A stretch of DNA of 64,000 bases from assembly GCF_012273895.1 (NCBI RefSeq), contig NC_052128.1:4402001-4466000 (forward strand), read 5' to 3'. This document shows, piece after piece, positions 10,781-22,091 of the stretch. The notes beneath the pieces are model-generated. The model was not told where the DNA came from. It made no database searches and saw only the letters and a program-made list of their open reading frames with translations. Each line of letters starts with the position of its first letter. Within the stretch, counting starts at the first letter, position 1. The translations under genes were made by a program, and so were the position numbers. This stretch comes from Zerene cesonia. Its lineage: Eukaryota; Arthropoda; Insecta; Lepidoptera; Pieridae.

Positions 10781-11095
10781 CTTATTTGCACATTTGAATG
10801 TTTTATTTCTAAAACTAGCTGCTGGTATCGACTACGCCCTAGTTGATCAAGGATAAAAACAAAACATAATGAAGCCTCAATTACTCAGTCAAGATGCAGC
10901 TTTCTAAGAGACTGTGTGAAAACATTACAAACAAATAAATGAATATAAAAATAAAATAAGCCTGACACTACTCTTCATATTTTCTATTTATCTGTTTTAC
11001 AAATATATACAAAAACATGAATATTTCGTCTTAATAAAATATTACGTTTAAATGAGTGGAGAAGGATACTTGAAAAAATTATGTTTGGTGAAATA

Positions 11096-11101
11096 TTTAT
11101 T
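11096..11101 (-). terminator. possible poly(A) signal of the KIAA1549-like gene
   Basis: Minus-strand AATAAA about 620 nt past the stop codon at 11720. It is one of several AT-rich candidates between 10980 and 11700; the choice is a guess. Confidence 0.35.
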
Positions 11102-11719
11102 AAAAAGTCTACAAAAGTGAATAACAGATAACATAAGGTAATTACTAATTAATACAACTTGGCATCAAATATAATCTAACCTTAAACTAGTGAAGAATAA
11201 TATTTTATGATCCCAATAAAAACCTTAAAACAACTTAACTTATGATTTAAGGCACAACAAAGAATATCATAATGGTTTAGTTTTAAAGAATTTTTTATAT
11301 AGAAAAAATTATACAAAAATGTAAAAACATGCAAACAAAAACACACGTAAAAGTTTTTAGAATAAACAATATAAATATTATTATAACTTAATATTGCAGA
11401 TTTTCTTTAAATTATTTGGCTTTGAGTTTGTACAGTGATACTTATTCTAACATTCCAATACTTAATTAAAATTCCTAGATGATTTAATATAACTATTAGT
11501 TAAACATATTACTATAATATCAAACTGACTGGCAACAGCCAATAATGTTATGTTTCTAAATATGTTAATTCAGAGTTATTGATCCAATAAAGAATCAATC
11601 TAATAAAATCATACAAATAAACGTCCATGATGAAATATTGAGAATCAATCTACTAAATATGCATGGATCTTTGTGTTTTTTCGTATTATTAATTAATTGT
11701 AGATGAGGTATTACACTAT

Positions 11720-14700
11720 TTAATTATTAGGTTTCATAGCATTTTCTCTGACGCGTTGTATCTCGCTCTTGATAGCGGATATTAGAGGTAATGCTGGGTC
11801 ATCTGGAGGCAGCTTGCCCTCAGTGGTGATGAGAGCGGTGTTCACCACTGGAGCGGAAGGCAGCCGAGCTTGACTTATAGACTGAAAGATAAATACAAAT
11901 TTAGTTAATGGTGTGTGTAATTTGTTGAATATTTCGAATGTAATGTTAAATGTATGTATTTATAATTTTAGGTATCTAAAAACATCAATTCTAAATTTTA
12001 ATCTATATTCTAAAGCAATTAAAAAAAATGGCAGATAAAAATTAGCCATTAGTGTCACAGAGTTATATACTGCTTCTGATACTTTACTGACTACCTGGGT
12101 CACTCACCTGCAGGCTATTGCAGACCTTACGCCTCTACAAATGGATTTCAGACTTCAAACTGGAAAGGGATTAAGAAAGGATTGATGAGAGGAATAAAGG
12201 AAAGGACTGGGAAGGGTAAGGAAAAGGATATGGACCTCACAGTATAAAGCAAAGTCCATTCCATATATGTTTAGATATTAAAAAGAGTGAGGTTTATATG
12301 CATAATAACATCTATTAATCTAATCCGAAGTTAACGCGTGCGAAGCCGCGTACAAAAGCTAGTATATAATATAAGGGAGTTTCTTACCTGCGCGTGCGGA
12401 GCCCAGGCGGCGCGCCGGTGCGCGGGCGCCGCGCTGCTGACGCGTCTGCGCATTTATTCCAATTTGACGACATTTTAACAATTAAATATGATTTTATAGA
12501 AAAGAGGACGAAACTACAAAACCGTACTCACACATACAATATAATGTGCGTACGTTTTATGTTCACAAATGAGAATTATATAAGAATAATAAAAATATAA
12601 ATCACTATTAAATTGTTATGCTGATTAAAGGATACTAGGACAGAAAAAACCAGAACGATTGCCCGTAAGTATTAGAATGATTTATTTCATCAAAAATTAA
12701 AAAAAAAAAATATTAGAAATATCTTAGTGATTTTTACTGACATATCAAGTTTGTATTATTAGGTCTTTAACACACTATCAAATTATCGTATACCGTAAAG
12801 AATATGATTTATTTTCATTGCATAAGATAAGACAAGGTTCCCATTTATATTTTTTATTTTTATTTTTTTTAAAAAATTTTATTTTTCATATCATCTGTAT
12901 AAAGTTTTATATAGATGATATGAAAAATAAAAAACTGTAATTCATGGTTTAAAAATATCAAATCTCACCCAACTCCAGCGGATCTACCGCGAGCGGTATC
13001 TCTCGCATGCGCAGGCGACGCCGGGAGGCGCACGTTGTCGTTGCGGGCTTGGGCCATCGGCTCTGTAATACGATAGTTAGATATATACAATATGTATGTA
13101 GGGATATTTAAAATTAAAATGAATTTCCGATCTATTTATTTACTAGACGCTCGTCCCGGCTCCGCCCGGATATCAAGATCCCTGTTTTATTCCAAGGGAG
13201 CATTTAATCGGGACAAAAGTATCCTATTACTCAAGTCAGTTCATACCCTGTCTGTATAACAAGTTTCACAATAATCCGTTTAGTAGTTTCATCATGATTG
13301 TCGGACATACATCCAAAAAAACACACTTTCACTCTTATAATATTAGCGTGATGTGCGGTGTACGAATTTTTTTTGTTATTCAATAACTAAAGTTAGATTG
13401 ATGAATAAACTCTGTCTCTTTTCCTCACCATTTGCCTTATCTTCCCTCTCAACCGTGTAAGTGTCGTTGGAGGGAGTCGAACCCGCACTCCCGAAGAGTG
13501 TGAAGGCATCATCCATCAGCTCATTGAACCTCTGCCTCATGCGGCCTGGCTCCTGGCTTGACGTCATTGGGGTTGAGGGTTTGGACGCTTTAAATGTTTG
13601 TAAATATTTTAAAATAGGAAAAATGGAAAGAAAAAAAGGAAAAAAAAAAACGAAAATCAGACGAGATTCAGCACTGAAAGAGAATTTATCATAACTTGCA
13701 TACATAAACTATTACTCAGTATAAAAGATCCAATAAGAATTATAAAAACCTCACCATCCTTTATCCTCTGGCAATGCAGGTCCCAAACTAGAGGTCCAAT
13801 AACTCCCGGGTCCTTGTCGATACTGCCCAAACGCACCAGTTGCGAGGGCATTTGCCTCCGGGGCACTGTGTCCTGCCCCTTGCGGCTGGATACAGGTGAG
13901 TCTACGTCCAAGTGACGGACGGACACCGGTTCTAGGATCCGAGACAATGGTTCTACGGTATTGCCCCTGCAATTTAATTATATTTCGATTTCAGATTCAA
14001 ATGACAAAATATACTCTTAATAAAGCACTAATAATTCTATTTTACACAACGGCTAATATTATATTTAATTTTTTAATTTATCTGCACAAATGCGGATAAC
14101 ATCACGTGTCCTAGCAGTGGGCACATATATGGGCTGAGGATGATGGCACATTTTCTACCCAACTAACAAAAGACAAATGGGTCAAACGGATCAAAATACA
14201 CCCAGTTACCGAGTCACAAAAACATAAAACATCTCTGTCTCTTAAATAACAAGTAATAAATCACTAGATTAGTCTAGAATACATAGCACTAACCTGGGAA
14301 AGGCAGAAATAGACGGCATGGAGAGATAGGAAGTGGGGGTGTGTCCGCTGTCCGAGCTGTCCACACCCGCCGCTTCTAGCAGACTGTCTGTTGTTCCCAC
14401 TATAATCATTTACAAAAAAAACTTCTTATGAATATTCTGACTTTTGGATTGGAAAACTCAATTAATGAGACAGTAGGTTTGGAGGTTAAGAAACACTCCA
14501 TCTTTATAATTTTCAAAACAAAGTCGAAAACTAAGTGTTATTGAGTTTTATAACAAAGCTCAAGTAAAGTACAGTCAAGTTGAAAACCTCGTTTTTGGAA
14601 ACGTCAATTAAAATGACACGTTTCTAACAAAATAACAAATAAATAAAGATAAAACAAACCTCTTTTCTTTTGAGGCATTCTGAGCGCATGCGGCTTTTTC

Positions 14701-17700
14701 TGTCGCCTGCGCAGAGCCACCGCCACCTCCGATACACCTGATGATGTAGTGGATGAACTGAAAGTGATGGAATCTATTTTATCATAGTTTTTTTAGGAGT
14801 TCGTAAGTAAACTATCCTGTCTGAAATATCTAAAAATAAACGTTGAAATACATGTGATTTTTTAAAGCTAAGCCAAAAACAAGCGGCAGTAGACATAATA
14901 TATAATATACATATGTTTATCTATAAAAGATAACACTTCAATGATAGAATTAACTAACTTGTCGCGTTTGCTCTTATACAGAGGATAATAAGAAAACTCA
15001 TGAAACTATTGTATGTACCCATCCTTGATAAGTCTACAAAGTTTGAATTAAATACGTCCATTTCACGTGGGTCAAAATCGAAGAGTCAGACGTCAGACGA
15101 AGACAGTAAGCTAATAAAAGCATGTTAAAAAGTAGTCTTACTTGGTCTTCAAGAGTTTACCATCGCAAAAACAAGGTAAACAACTTGAACTAGATGCTAG
15201 AAAAAGCTTAAAATTTCCTAAAACTTTCCCATACACGTTGTCATTTAGTTCCTAACTTTTAATTTAAAATATTCACAATAACAACTTACCCAGAAGTACT
15301 GTCCTTCCTATAAATAGGCAGTAGGGCACTACTCGGTCGCGTTCTGCTCGGAGACACCACGCTTATTAACTGCTAAATAATATAATTGTATTCCATTATA
15401 CAAAACTTTTGGTATTTTTGGTCATTTATTAAATGTATAAAACCACAGACTTAATCCTAAGATAATTTTTTCTTATAATAACCCAGGTTATACCCAAAAA
15501 TAGTAAATTACTAATTCGGTGAAGCAATTTTAATGTGTTAATGTACCTTTGCGTTCTTTTCTTCTCGTTCTTGCTTACTCTGTTCCAACTCACGCATCAA
15601 CTCGTTTCTATAGGCTCGAAGGGATGCTGCGGATTTCAAAGATTTCTTCCTGAAATTTTTAAAACCATTATTTTTGATTTGCTGAAAAAAAACATTACTA
15701 AACGTACTGAGAATGTGTCAAAAACTTCTTCCATATACGGTATATCGTTTTTCCTTTACTCTCACACTCACTTATGTCCAGAGCACAGTAGCAAAAACGA
15801 TATTCCCAGTAGCAGAAGCGGAACTCAACATAATCAATGGTGGATCCCATCATCAGAGCGCAAAGTTCACACCTGGTGCTTCTCCCTTCAACCCTTCAGC
15901 TCCTTTGATATTATTTTTTCACACTCACCTATGCGCCAGGCACAGTAGCACGAACAGTATCACCAGCAGCAGAAGCGCTATGGTGGAGCCCACTATCAGA
16001 GCCCAGAGTTCGGTTCCGTGCACACCAGCTGGTGCCGCTTCCCCCTCCAACCCTTCAGCTGCTTTGAGATACGCTGCTGGCAATTTTCAGCACTTTCAAA
16101 TGGCATATTGCGAAACCAAAACATTATTGTTATTGAATTTTTAGTTTTTAAGGTACTTAAGGGTTTTCCCAGGGTATTTTGCTAGTCTATGGAAAAATAG
16201 TTTCGCAATATCATTAATGAATGAGATATGATTATAAAATTTTTAGATATCATATATGATTTAATGACAAAATGTTCTGTAATACCTATGTACCCATAAA
16301 TAGGTACTCTGTATTCTGATGAATATACATTTATAGGTGCCGTACCTGCCTAAAGTTTTTTAAAAATTCTATTTTTTCCACTTTCTTCATAAATCGATTG
16401 ACCGTTGATTAATTAAACTCTCTTTATACATACAGCGCATAATACAATTAAAAAGAAAAGAAACATAATATATCGATTTTTTTACAATCATACAAAAACA
16501 TATTTTCTATTTAATAATTAATAAAAGTAACCAATAATTAATAATTTACTAATTGATAAGTAATCTATATTCCTTCAATCACACCTCTTAACCTTCTCTT
16601 AACCATTACCTCGTAACTTCAAATTCGAATAATCTCATACTCACGCTCAGCCTTAGTAGTAACAACAGCGCCCAACTCCTTAGCAACCTCAGCATCCCGC
16701 ACCAGACGCATGTCCCTCGCAGCCACTGCGGCTGGCACGGCCCTCCCCCCCACCAACACTACGTACACTATTTGAACACTACCTGTTTCCGCTGACTGAA
16801 ATTGGAAAGAGGGTATTGCTAAAATGGTGGTTTTGGTTTTCTCCAAAGACGAAAATATTAACCTAGACGATAATTATATTCTAGTCATAAGGATCAAAAG
16901 TAGCTCAATCATCATGTGGTCATTGTAAAGTAATGATTTAACTAAAGAAAAAACAGGTGAGAAAAGGATGGGTGTATAATTAATTTTATACATCTTTGTT
17001 ATTTCAGGAATCAGGAGCTACATCTATAATGGGGCTTATGACAGTGACATATATATACTTAATTAACGATAGGATTCATTAAATTAAGAAGAATTAAAAA
17101 AAGAAGATAAGATAAGTTAAGAACTCACTTCTGATATATTTTGGATGTGCACTTGCACTGGCGGCTGTTGGTCAGGTTTGATAATTTCACGTTTATACAG
17201 CAAAGATCCATTATTACCCTCTTCTTCTAGAGGCAAATCGATCATGTCTTCTTTCATCATATCAAATTCTTCCCCTACATTGATTTCTCTTTTCTTTAAT
17301 ACTACAGTTGGTGTTACTAATACCCAAGATTCTGTATCAGCTAATGCAGTTGGTTCAATATCATCTATTAATGAAGGGTCTATGCTATTTGCTAAATACA
17401 TTCCACCCTTTAAACCAATTGATTCTGGAATTTTCACAAGAGTGGCGAAGCTAGACATTATAGTGTTTGTTGGAGTGATATCACCGATATTAATTATAGA
17501 ACTTTCTATTTCGGAGTATTTGAATAGAGTGTCGGAACTTATAGGATTAATTTGATGGTCTTTATTTACGACAAATGAATGCACGTCATGTTTTTTTCTA
17601 GGTGGCGAGGCATCTAATGATTTAATGATTCCTAGGTGTCTTTCTTGTTGCCTGTAAGAATAAAATCTGTTCTAAAATGTTATATGAAAACGATTTATAA

Positions 17701-20700
17701 CATTAATTACAAAGTACCCTTTAAAAATTAATTAATATCGATTGACCGATTTAAATTGAAAATAAAGGTTTTTTTTCATATTCCAAATGTATAGCAAACT
17801 TTCAAATTTTATATTAATCAATTTACCTCAGAAACGCCTTTTGGTAAAGTCTCGCAAGACGTAATTGCAAGCTATCAGGAGTAGACCCCTGTATGACAGT
17901 GAGGAGCCAGTAGCGCCTATCATCAGGCACGTCTGGCTCCAGACTGCCGGGAGAAGAGTCTCCGCAGTTGTGGAGGCAGTCACCCGTGCTGTCCGTCACC
18001 GCCTGAACCGACACTCTGTCGTTAACGGAATGCTTTTATCCACATCCGAAATTACATGTTATAATTCTGTTTTTGATAAAACACTTATGGCTGTTGTGCT
18101 AGTCTGGCCATTGTTGACAAAGTAATAGAATGGGTATTTGTGCTTGTGGGTACGTATTAGAAGCTCAGGATTAAAGGCAAATATTAAAATATAATATTTG
18201 CCTTTAATCCTGATGATAGCTAATATGTAGGTAACATTAGATTATGGCCTAAGGATACAATAAAAGAAACATCAGAAACATTAATAAAAAAAATATATAT
18301 ATAGACTATGGAGGGACTGCATAAACATACCTGAGGAGGATATGAGTCCAAGTAGACAGTAGCAAGGACGGTGGTGGTGTGTACCACTGGTATGCTCGGA
18401 ACTGGTAGTGGCGCTGATAGGTCTGGCGGTGGTGGCCCGTCCCCAGAGCCTGTCCAGAAGAAATCTTCGAGTCGGGGAGTCTGGGTGTGCTGGTCAGGTG
18501 ATACCAGGTGCACTGGAATTTATTGTTTAAGTTTAAGTGACGTATCCATGTTATAAAGCTGTCTTTTTTGCCTTGAATTGTTGCTTCAAAATAAATTATA
18601 AGAGTAATTGGCAAAAATCGATATACTTCGTGCCTACGAGCTACAGCTATAGTAGTAAAACACATACATATCATATAGAAAAAGGTGTTTTTAGTATGTT
18701 TGTTTCTTGAGAATTCTGCATATCCAAAATATGCATAAATACATATTAGTTAAAAAAAAGGTAGAATGTGTCTTTTATATGATCCTATAAAGATTGATGT
18801 CTAAAGTTTCGTTACTTTAAAGGCATATTTCCCTTTATTGAACGGCGTTTTCATGTTAGCTGTATAAAATGGAAATCATGAAACATGTCATCGGCGACAG
18901 TTCGACAAACATTCGGGTGCATCGCGTGATCTCCCAAATCATGCCTTCGGTTATTGGCCCGCTGTAACTCGGGAACTTTGCGTGTAGAATTAGGGAATAT
19001 CGGTCTTAATTTATCGACAAGTTTGTGGGTGTGAGTGCAAGCTATTTAAATGTAGAAAAAACATTACTAGAATTTTCAGAATATCAGTGGTATAATAGTT
19101 CTCTTATAGATACTTCTTATAATTTCACTAGCTTTGGCCCGCGGCTTCGCACGCGTTAATTCGAAATAGTTTAATAGATGTTATTATACATATAAACCTT
19201 CCTCTTGAATCAGTCTATCTATTAAAAAAAATCATCAAAGTATTTTAAAAGATTTAAGCATACATAGGATCTTAGGGACAGAGAAATCGACTTTGTTTTA
19301 TACTATGTAGTTATATTTGGTTTTTTGTTAGACCACGATTTCCTATTTTGAGTTTGTTCTTACTCGGGAAACTATTACAATAAATCGATATAAGAACATA
19401 TAACTAAATAATAGTTCTAGAGACAGTTTCCATGAGAACATTTTTATTTATTTTTATTTTTTTATTTATTTTTATTTATTTATTCACACCAAATAGAACT
19501 TACTGCCATTACAGGATATGTTAACATATAAGTTAACAAACAATTATTCCTAGATTTTAACGCGTATAGCCTAGATCCCAGTTAGATCTGTAACAAGGGC
19601 ATGTTTTTATGCACAACTAAGTAGTTTCAACTAGGGGAAACGAGTTCAAACGGTTACATATCATATTACTTATTAGGCACATCTATTGAATTGTGTATTG
19701 TATATTATGCTTAAAACACAGGACAATACAGCATTTTCAAATTTTAAAATTTTATATGGCGTTGGTTTTTATAGCCACAGATAATTATACTATATTAGAT
19801 AAATCCTAGACAGCATACGAAGGTAACAATCTCTAGTCTATTAAATTGCATATCACCTTATAAGGGTTATATTTATTAGTCGCTGTGAATCTTTAACTTG
19901 CGGTTACGTGATATCAACGGAACCACCCCGTACCATTCCACAGGCTTCGCTAGAAGTATACGCGTTTCCTTTTCAACCTATTTATAACTTGTATTCAGAT
20001 TAAAGACCGTGAAATGTAACCTCATTACGCTCTTTATATAAATTTAGGACAAATCTGCACTGGTTACACATATTTTTAAATGTATGATTTTGTTTATTTG
20101 ATAATTAAGAATGTATTTAAACAGTTCAAGTTCCGATAAAACATATTAGAGATAGATTGATGGATAGAAGATTTCTAGAAAGAAAAGCTTAGTCTGTCTT
20201 ACATGCGTTGAATTTTTTGCGTTAATAAAACAGATACTTTTCTACATTTAATATTTATTAAAGGAACCTTGGTACATATAATTATAATAATATATTATTC
20301 AATTACTATAAGAATGCAATGCGAAAATGAGTCAATTCACATATCAATAATAATTATAAATAAGGACTAAATAGGACTACATTTTCTGTCTGACCTATAG
20401 ACAACAAATGTTTCAAAAATAGAGCACTGCCCTAGCACATCCTGTTTGTAAGCGAGTTTACATAGTATAAACTATGTAAATATCCATTTATGTGCTGTAA
20501 TTCGATGGTTACATGTGACCGCTGTCCTTTTGTCGAACAACGGAAGGATGACAACGCATCGGCGCGCGCGCAACCAACCGTGGTCACTGGTCGCATTGAA
20601 AATCGAGATTGAATACGTAATTACGTTAGATGTTCCTAATTTGAATCGAGGATTCTAGATTTCCTTGAATTTTTATTCTATAAAAGTAATAAGTTTAGAT

Positions 20701-20944
20701 TAAGAAAATGTATCGAAATCAAGTATGTTTTATTTGTTTAGTTAAAGCAGAGAAATAAATTAAGCACAAAAGTTGATGTTTTATTATTCCCAATCTAAAA
20801 ACAAAAATAAATACTAATAATACAATTTAAAAATATACATACATAATGGTACTTACTTTGATCTTCATTATTGAAACCATGGGTGAATAAAGACCAAACA
20901 CTAGTGAGAAATATGCTTAAAAATAAATAATTAATTACAAACAT
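11720..20944 (-). CDS. KIAA1549-like (UPF0606) single-pass membrane protein
   Basis: Fifteen minus-strand exons, all phases consistent: 20944-20857, 18512-18331, 18032-17827, 17651-17129, 16795-16645, 16073-15929, 15649-15547, 15369-15290, 14757-14660, 14399-14294, 13966-13755, 13587-13429, 13062-12969, 12445-12388, 11881-11720 (788 residues). Exon 1 is a signal peptide (MFVINYLFLSIFLTSVWS). The ectodomain has a Pro-rich part, then LARLYQKAF, VQIVYVVLVGGRAVPA and KAEPYLKA, motifs I associate with KIAA1549. One membrane helix (about 407-429, LWALIVGSTIALLLLVILFV) is followed by a basic, Ser-rich cytoplasmic tail with RMRQRFNELMDDAFTLFGS, again KIAA1549-like. The vertebrate relatives are poorly understood. 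The acceptors at 18033 and 16074 are weak in pyrimidines but are fixed by phase and homology. Extra small exons in the 2.3-kb first intron cannot be excluded. Confidence 0.82.
12060..12248. repeat. lepidopteran interspersed repeat fragment
   Basis: Contains CTGGAAAGGGATTAAGAAAG and GGAAGGGTAAGGAAAAGGAT, a purine-rich text recognised as a widespread lepidopteran repeat. It lies in an intron of the KIAA1549-like gene. Element class is not determined. Confidence 0.55.
12262..12370 (-). repeat. truncated repeat of the 'CGCGGCTTCGCACGCGT' family
   Basis: Reverse-orientation piece with AACGCGTGCGAAGCCGCG and a flanking stretch of the type TTTATATGCATAATAACATC. Shares these with copies at 19129-19310, 31181-31377 and 48991-49183. 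Probably a short non-autonomous or 3'-truncated retroelement. Confidence 0.65.
12877..12932. repeat. perfect 20-bp stem inverted repeat (hairpin)
   Basis: Arms 12877-12896 and 12913-12932 are exact reverse complements (core CATATCATCT / AGATGATATG) around a 16-base loop. Located in the intron between the exons at 12969-13062 and 12388-12445 of the KIAA1549-like gene, so it would fold in the pre-mRNA. Confidence 0.9.
13143..13345 (+). repeat. interspersed repeat, lepidopteran short-element type
   Basis: Starts with ACGCTCGTCCCGGCTCCGCC, includes TCATACCCTG and CCGTTTAGTAGTTTCATCATG, and ends in TCTTATAATATTAGCGTGATG. This is the usual arrangement of such elements: a CCCGGCTCCGCC-like head and an ATAATATTAG tail. 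It lies in an intron of the KIAA1549-like gene. Confidence 0.65.
14066..14146 (+). repeat. internally deleted SINE fragment
   Basis: TTATCTGCACAAATGCGGATAACATCAC is joined directly to CCTAGCAGTGGGCACATATATGGGCTGAGGATGATG-type sequence. These match the middle and the tail of the SINE at 8804-9098 with about 130 bp missing between them. Intronic. Confidence 0.75.
15763..15908 (-). pseudogene. decayed tandem copy of the transmembrane exon
   Basis: This stretch aligns along its length with 15919-16070, the real transmembrane exon and its donor. Shared blocks include TCACACTCAC, GCACAGTAGCA, AGCAGAAGCG, ATCAGAGC and AACCCTTCAGCT. On the minus strand it begins like the functional exon (GCTGAAGGGTTG...) but soon meets TGA, carries an insertion of about 18 bases and a deletion, and its donor has shifted (CATAA|GTGAGT instead of CATAG|GTGAGT). 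Including it would truncate the protein, so it is most likely a dead duplicate exon. It sits just 3' of the functional exon in transcript order. Confidence 0.85.
18166..18212. repeat. perfect 21-bp stem inverted repeat (hairpin)
   Basis: Arms 18166-18186 and 18192-18212 are exact reverse complements (core GATTAAAGGCAAATATT) with a 5-base AT loop. It lies in the intron between exons 2 and 3 of the KIAA1549-like gene. Confidence 0.92.
19129..19310 (+). repeat. interspersed repeat, 'CGCGGCTTCGCACGCGT' family
   Basis: Begins TAGCTTTGGCCCGCGGCTTC, includes ATAGATGTTATTATACATA and ends GACTTTGTTTTATACTATGT. Lies in intron 1 of the KIAA1549-like gene and is the longest plus-oriented copy in the window. 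Confidence 0.75.
19311..20856. other. rest of intron 1 of the KIAA1549-like gene
   Basis: AT-rich with a TTTATTTATT tetranucleotide-like tract at 19438-19485. A short GC-rich patch (CGGCGCGCGCGCAACC, near 20560) may be regulatory. No coding stretch found, though a small exon could be missed. Confidence 0.4.
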
Positions 20945-21599
20945 ATCGTCAAATGGAAGCCCGTATTAAAGTTGAATAGATCCATTATTTAAAATCGCAG
21001 ACATTGTACAGTTAAATCACAATACTCATACAGTTTGTTCAAATTATCACCATTTTAATTAATTTCACTTAATAAATATAAAAATCAGAATTTTTTGCTC
21101 ACACAATAATCTATAACGTTATCGTTCAACTAACTACACAGTGGATTATACCTTTTATTGAATTGTTTTTGTGTTGCTTAGCAACAAATTTAAAATACCC
21201 GCGCAAACGTAGTCGTTTATTCACCAGTCACAACTCCCAATGCTTCCACAGATAAGTTATCATTGCGACGCATAAATAAAACTAAATATTTAATTCAAGA
21301 CTTTAAAAATACTTGCATCCATTAAAACCAGCAATATATAAAGTATTAATAAAATGAAAAATAAGGGATATGATAAAAAAAAGAACTAGTCAAAATTAGC
21401 ATACATTTTTTGTCTATGGATTAGAAATGGAAAAATATTTCATTTGTAATCATTAAATATTCAACACAATTTAAAAGATTTTAATTGTATTTCACAAAAT
21501 TTTAATGCATTCAATTTTTATTCAACTTTTAAGGGCTTTTATATTATTTATTACGAAACTAGTGCAAACTTAAAATATTAACTGGCAGCATTGAAGTCT
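20945..21599. promoter_or_regulatory. divergent promoter interval
   Basis: Lies between the signal-peptide exon of the KIAA1549-like gene (-) and the probable first exon of the next gene (+). It must hold the 5' UTR and promoter of the former, most likely near 21150-21250, where the composition becomes richer in GC (ACCCGCGCAAACGTAGTCG). No TATA or initiator element was firmly identified. Confidence 0.4.
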
Positions 21600-21969
21600 G
21601 AATGTCATGTTGCGGCTCCGCCATTCGAATTTTGTGTGATTCAAGCGCCATTCGTGTGAGTTCGTCGTTTCCGTTCGACGGACTTTGTGCGACGTGTACG
21701 GGTGTGTGCGAAAGTATGAAGTGAAATCGTACTTAAAAGTGTGTGAAATGTTTAGTGCTAGTTTTACTGTGCTTTGAATTCAAAATGAGTGCGAATGGAT
21801 AATCTTTTTTCCATCTTTCGATCAACAAAACTGTACGCTCGCAGTACACGTAACATTCATATGAACTGTTTCAAAATGGCTGTGTTTTGAAGGACCCTTT
21901 GTCCGCTTTCGTGTGCTTCTCCAGCATGATAGTGGGATCATACAGACAAAGAATTATCTTTGCAAGGTG
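21600..21969 (+). other. probable non-coding first exon of a long-intron gene
   Basis: From about 21600 the sequence changes to a GC-richer, CpG-bearing text (GAGTTCGTCGTTTCCGTTCG, GCGACGTGTACGGG) with only tiny ATG frames, as in insect 5' leaders. It ends at a strong donor, TTTGCAAG|GTGAGG at 21969. A second good donor, CTACGT|GTGAGT, lies at 22090. The exon is inferred from composition and donors. The start is approximate. Confidence 0.4.
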
Positions 21970-22091
21970 AGGAAACTATCTGACTGCAATTTAAAGTGAA
22001 AAAATTGTGTGGAAAATTACTGGTTCTCACGGAATCGCGGCGTCGTTTATTGCTTTCTACTGAGCGATATCAACCGCTCACTGGCTACGTG

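Noticed and set aside
13464..13500. tRNA-like B-box text (GGAGGGAGTCGAACCCGCAC)
   Set aside because: It lies inside a coding exon and no tRNA arms can be folded around it.
13751..13972. Alternative minus frame over the 13755-13966 exon (contains GPGSYWTSS)
   Set aside because: It does not match the phase of the neighbouring exons; the frame with DPGVIGPLVWDLHCQ does.
15535..16144. Plus-strand frames of 137 and 143 codons
   Set aside because: Antisense shadows of the KIAA1549-like exons and of the decayed duplicate exon.
17145..17555. 136-codon plus-strand frame
   Set aside because: Antisense of the large ectodomain exon 17651-17129, which fits the gene model in phase.
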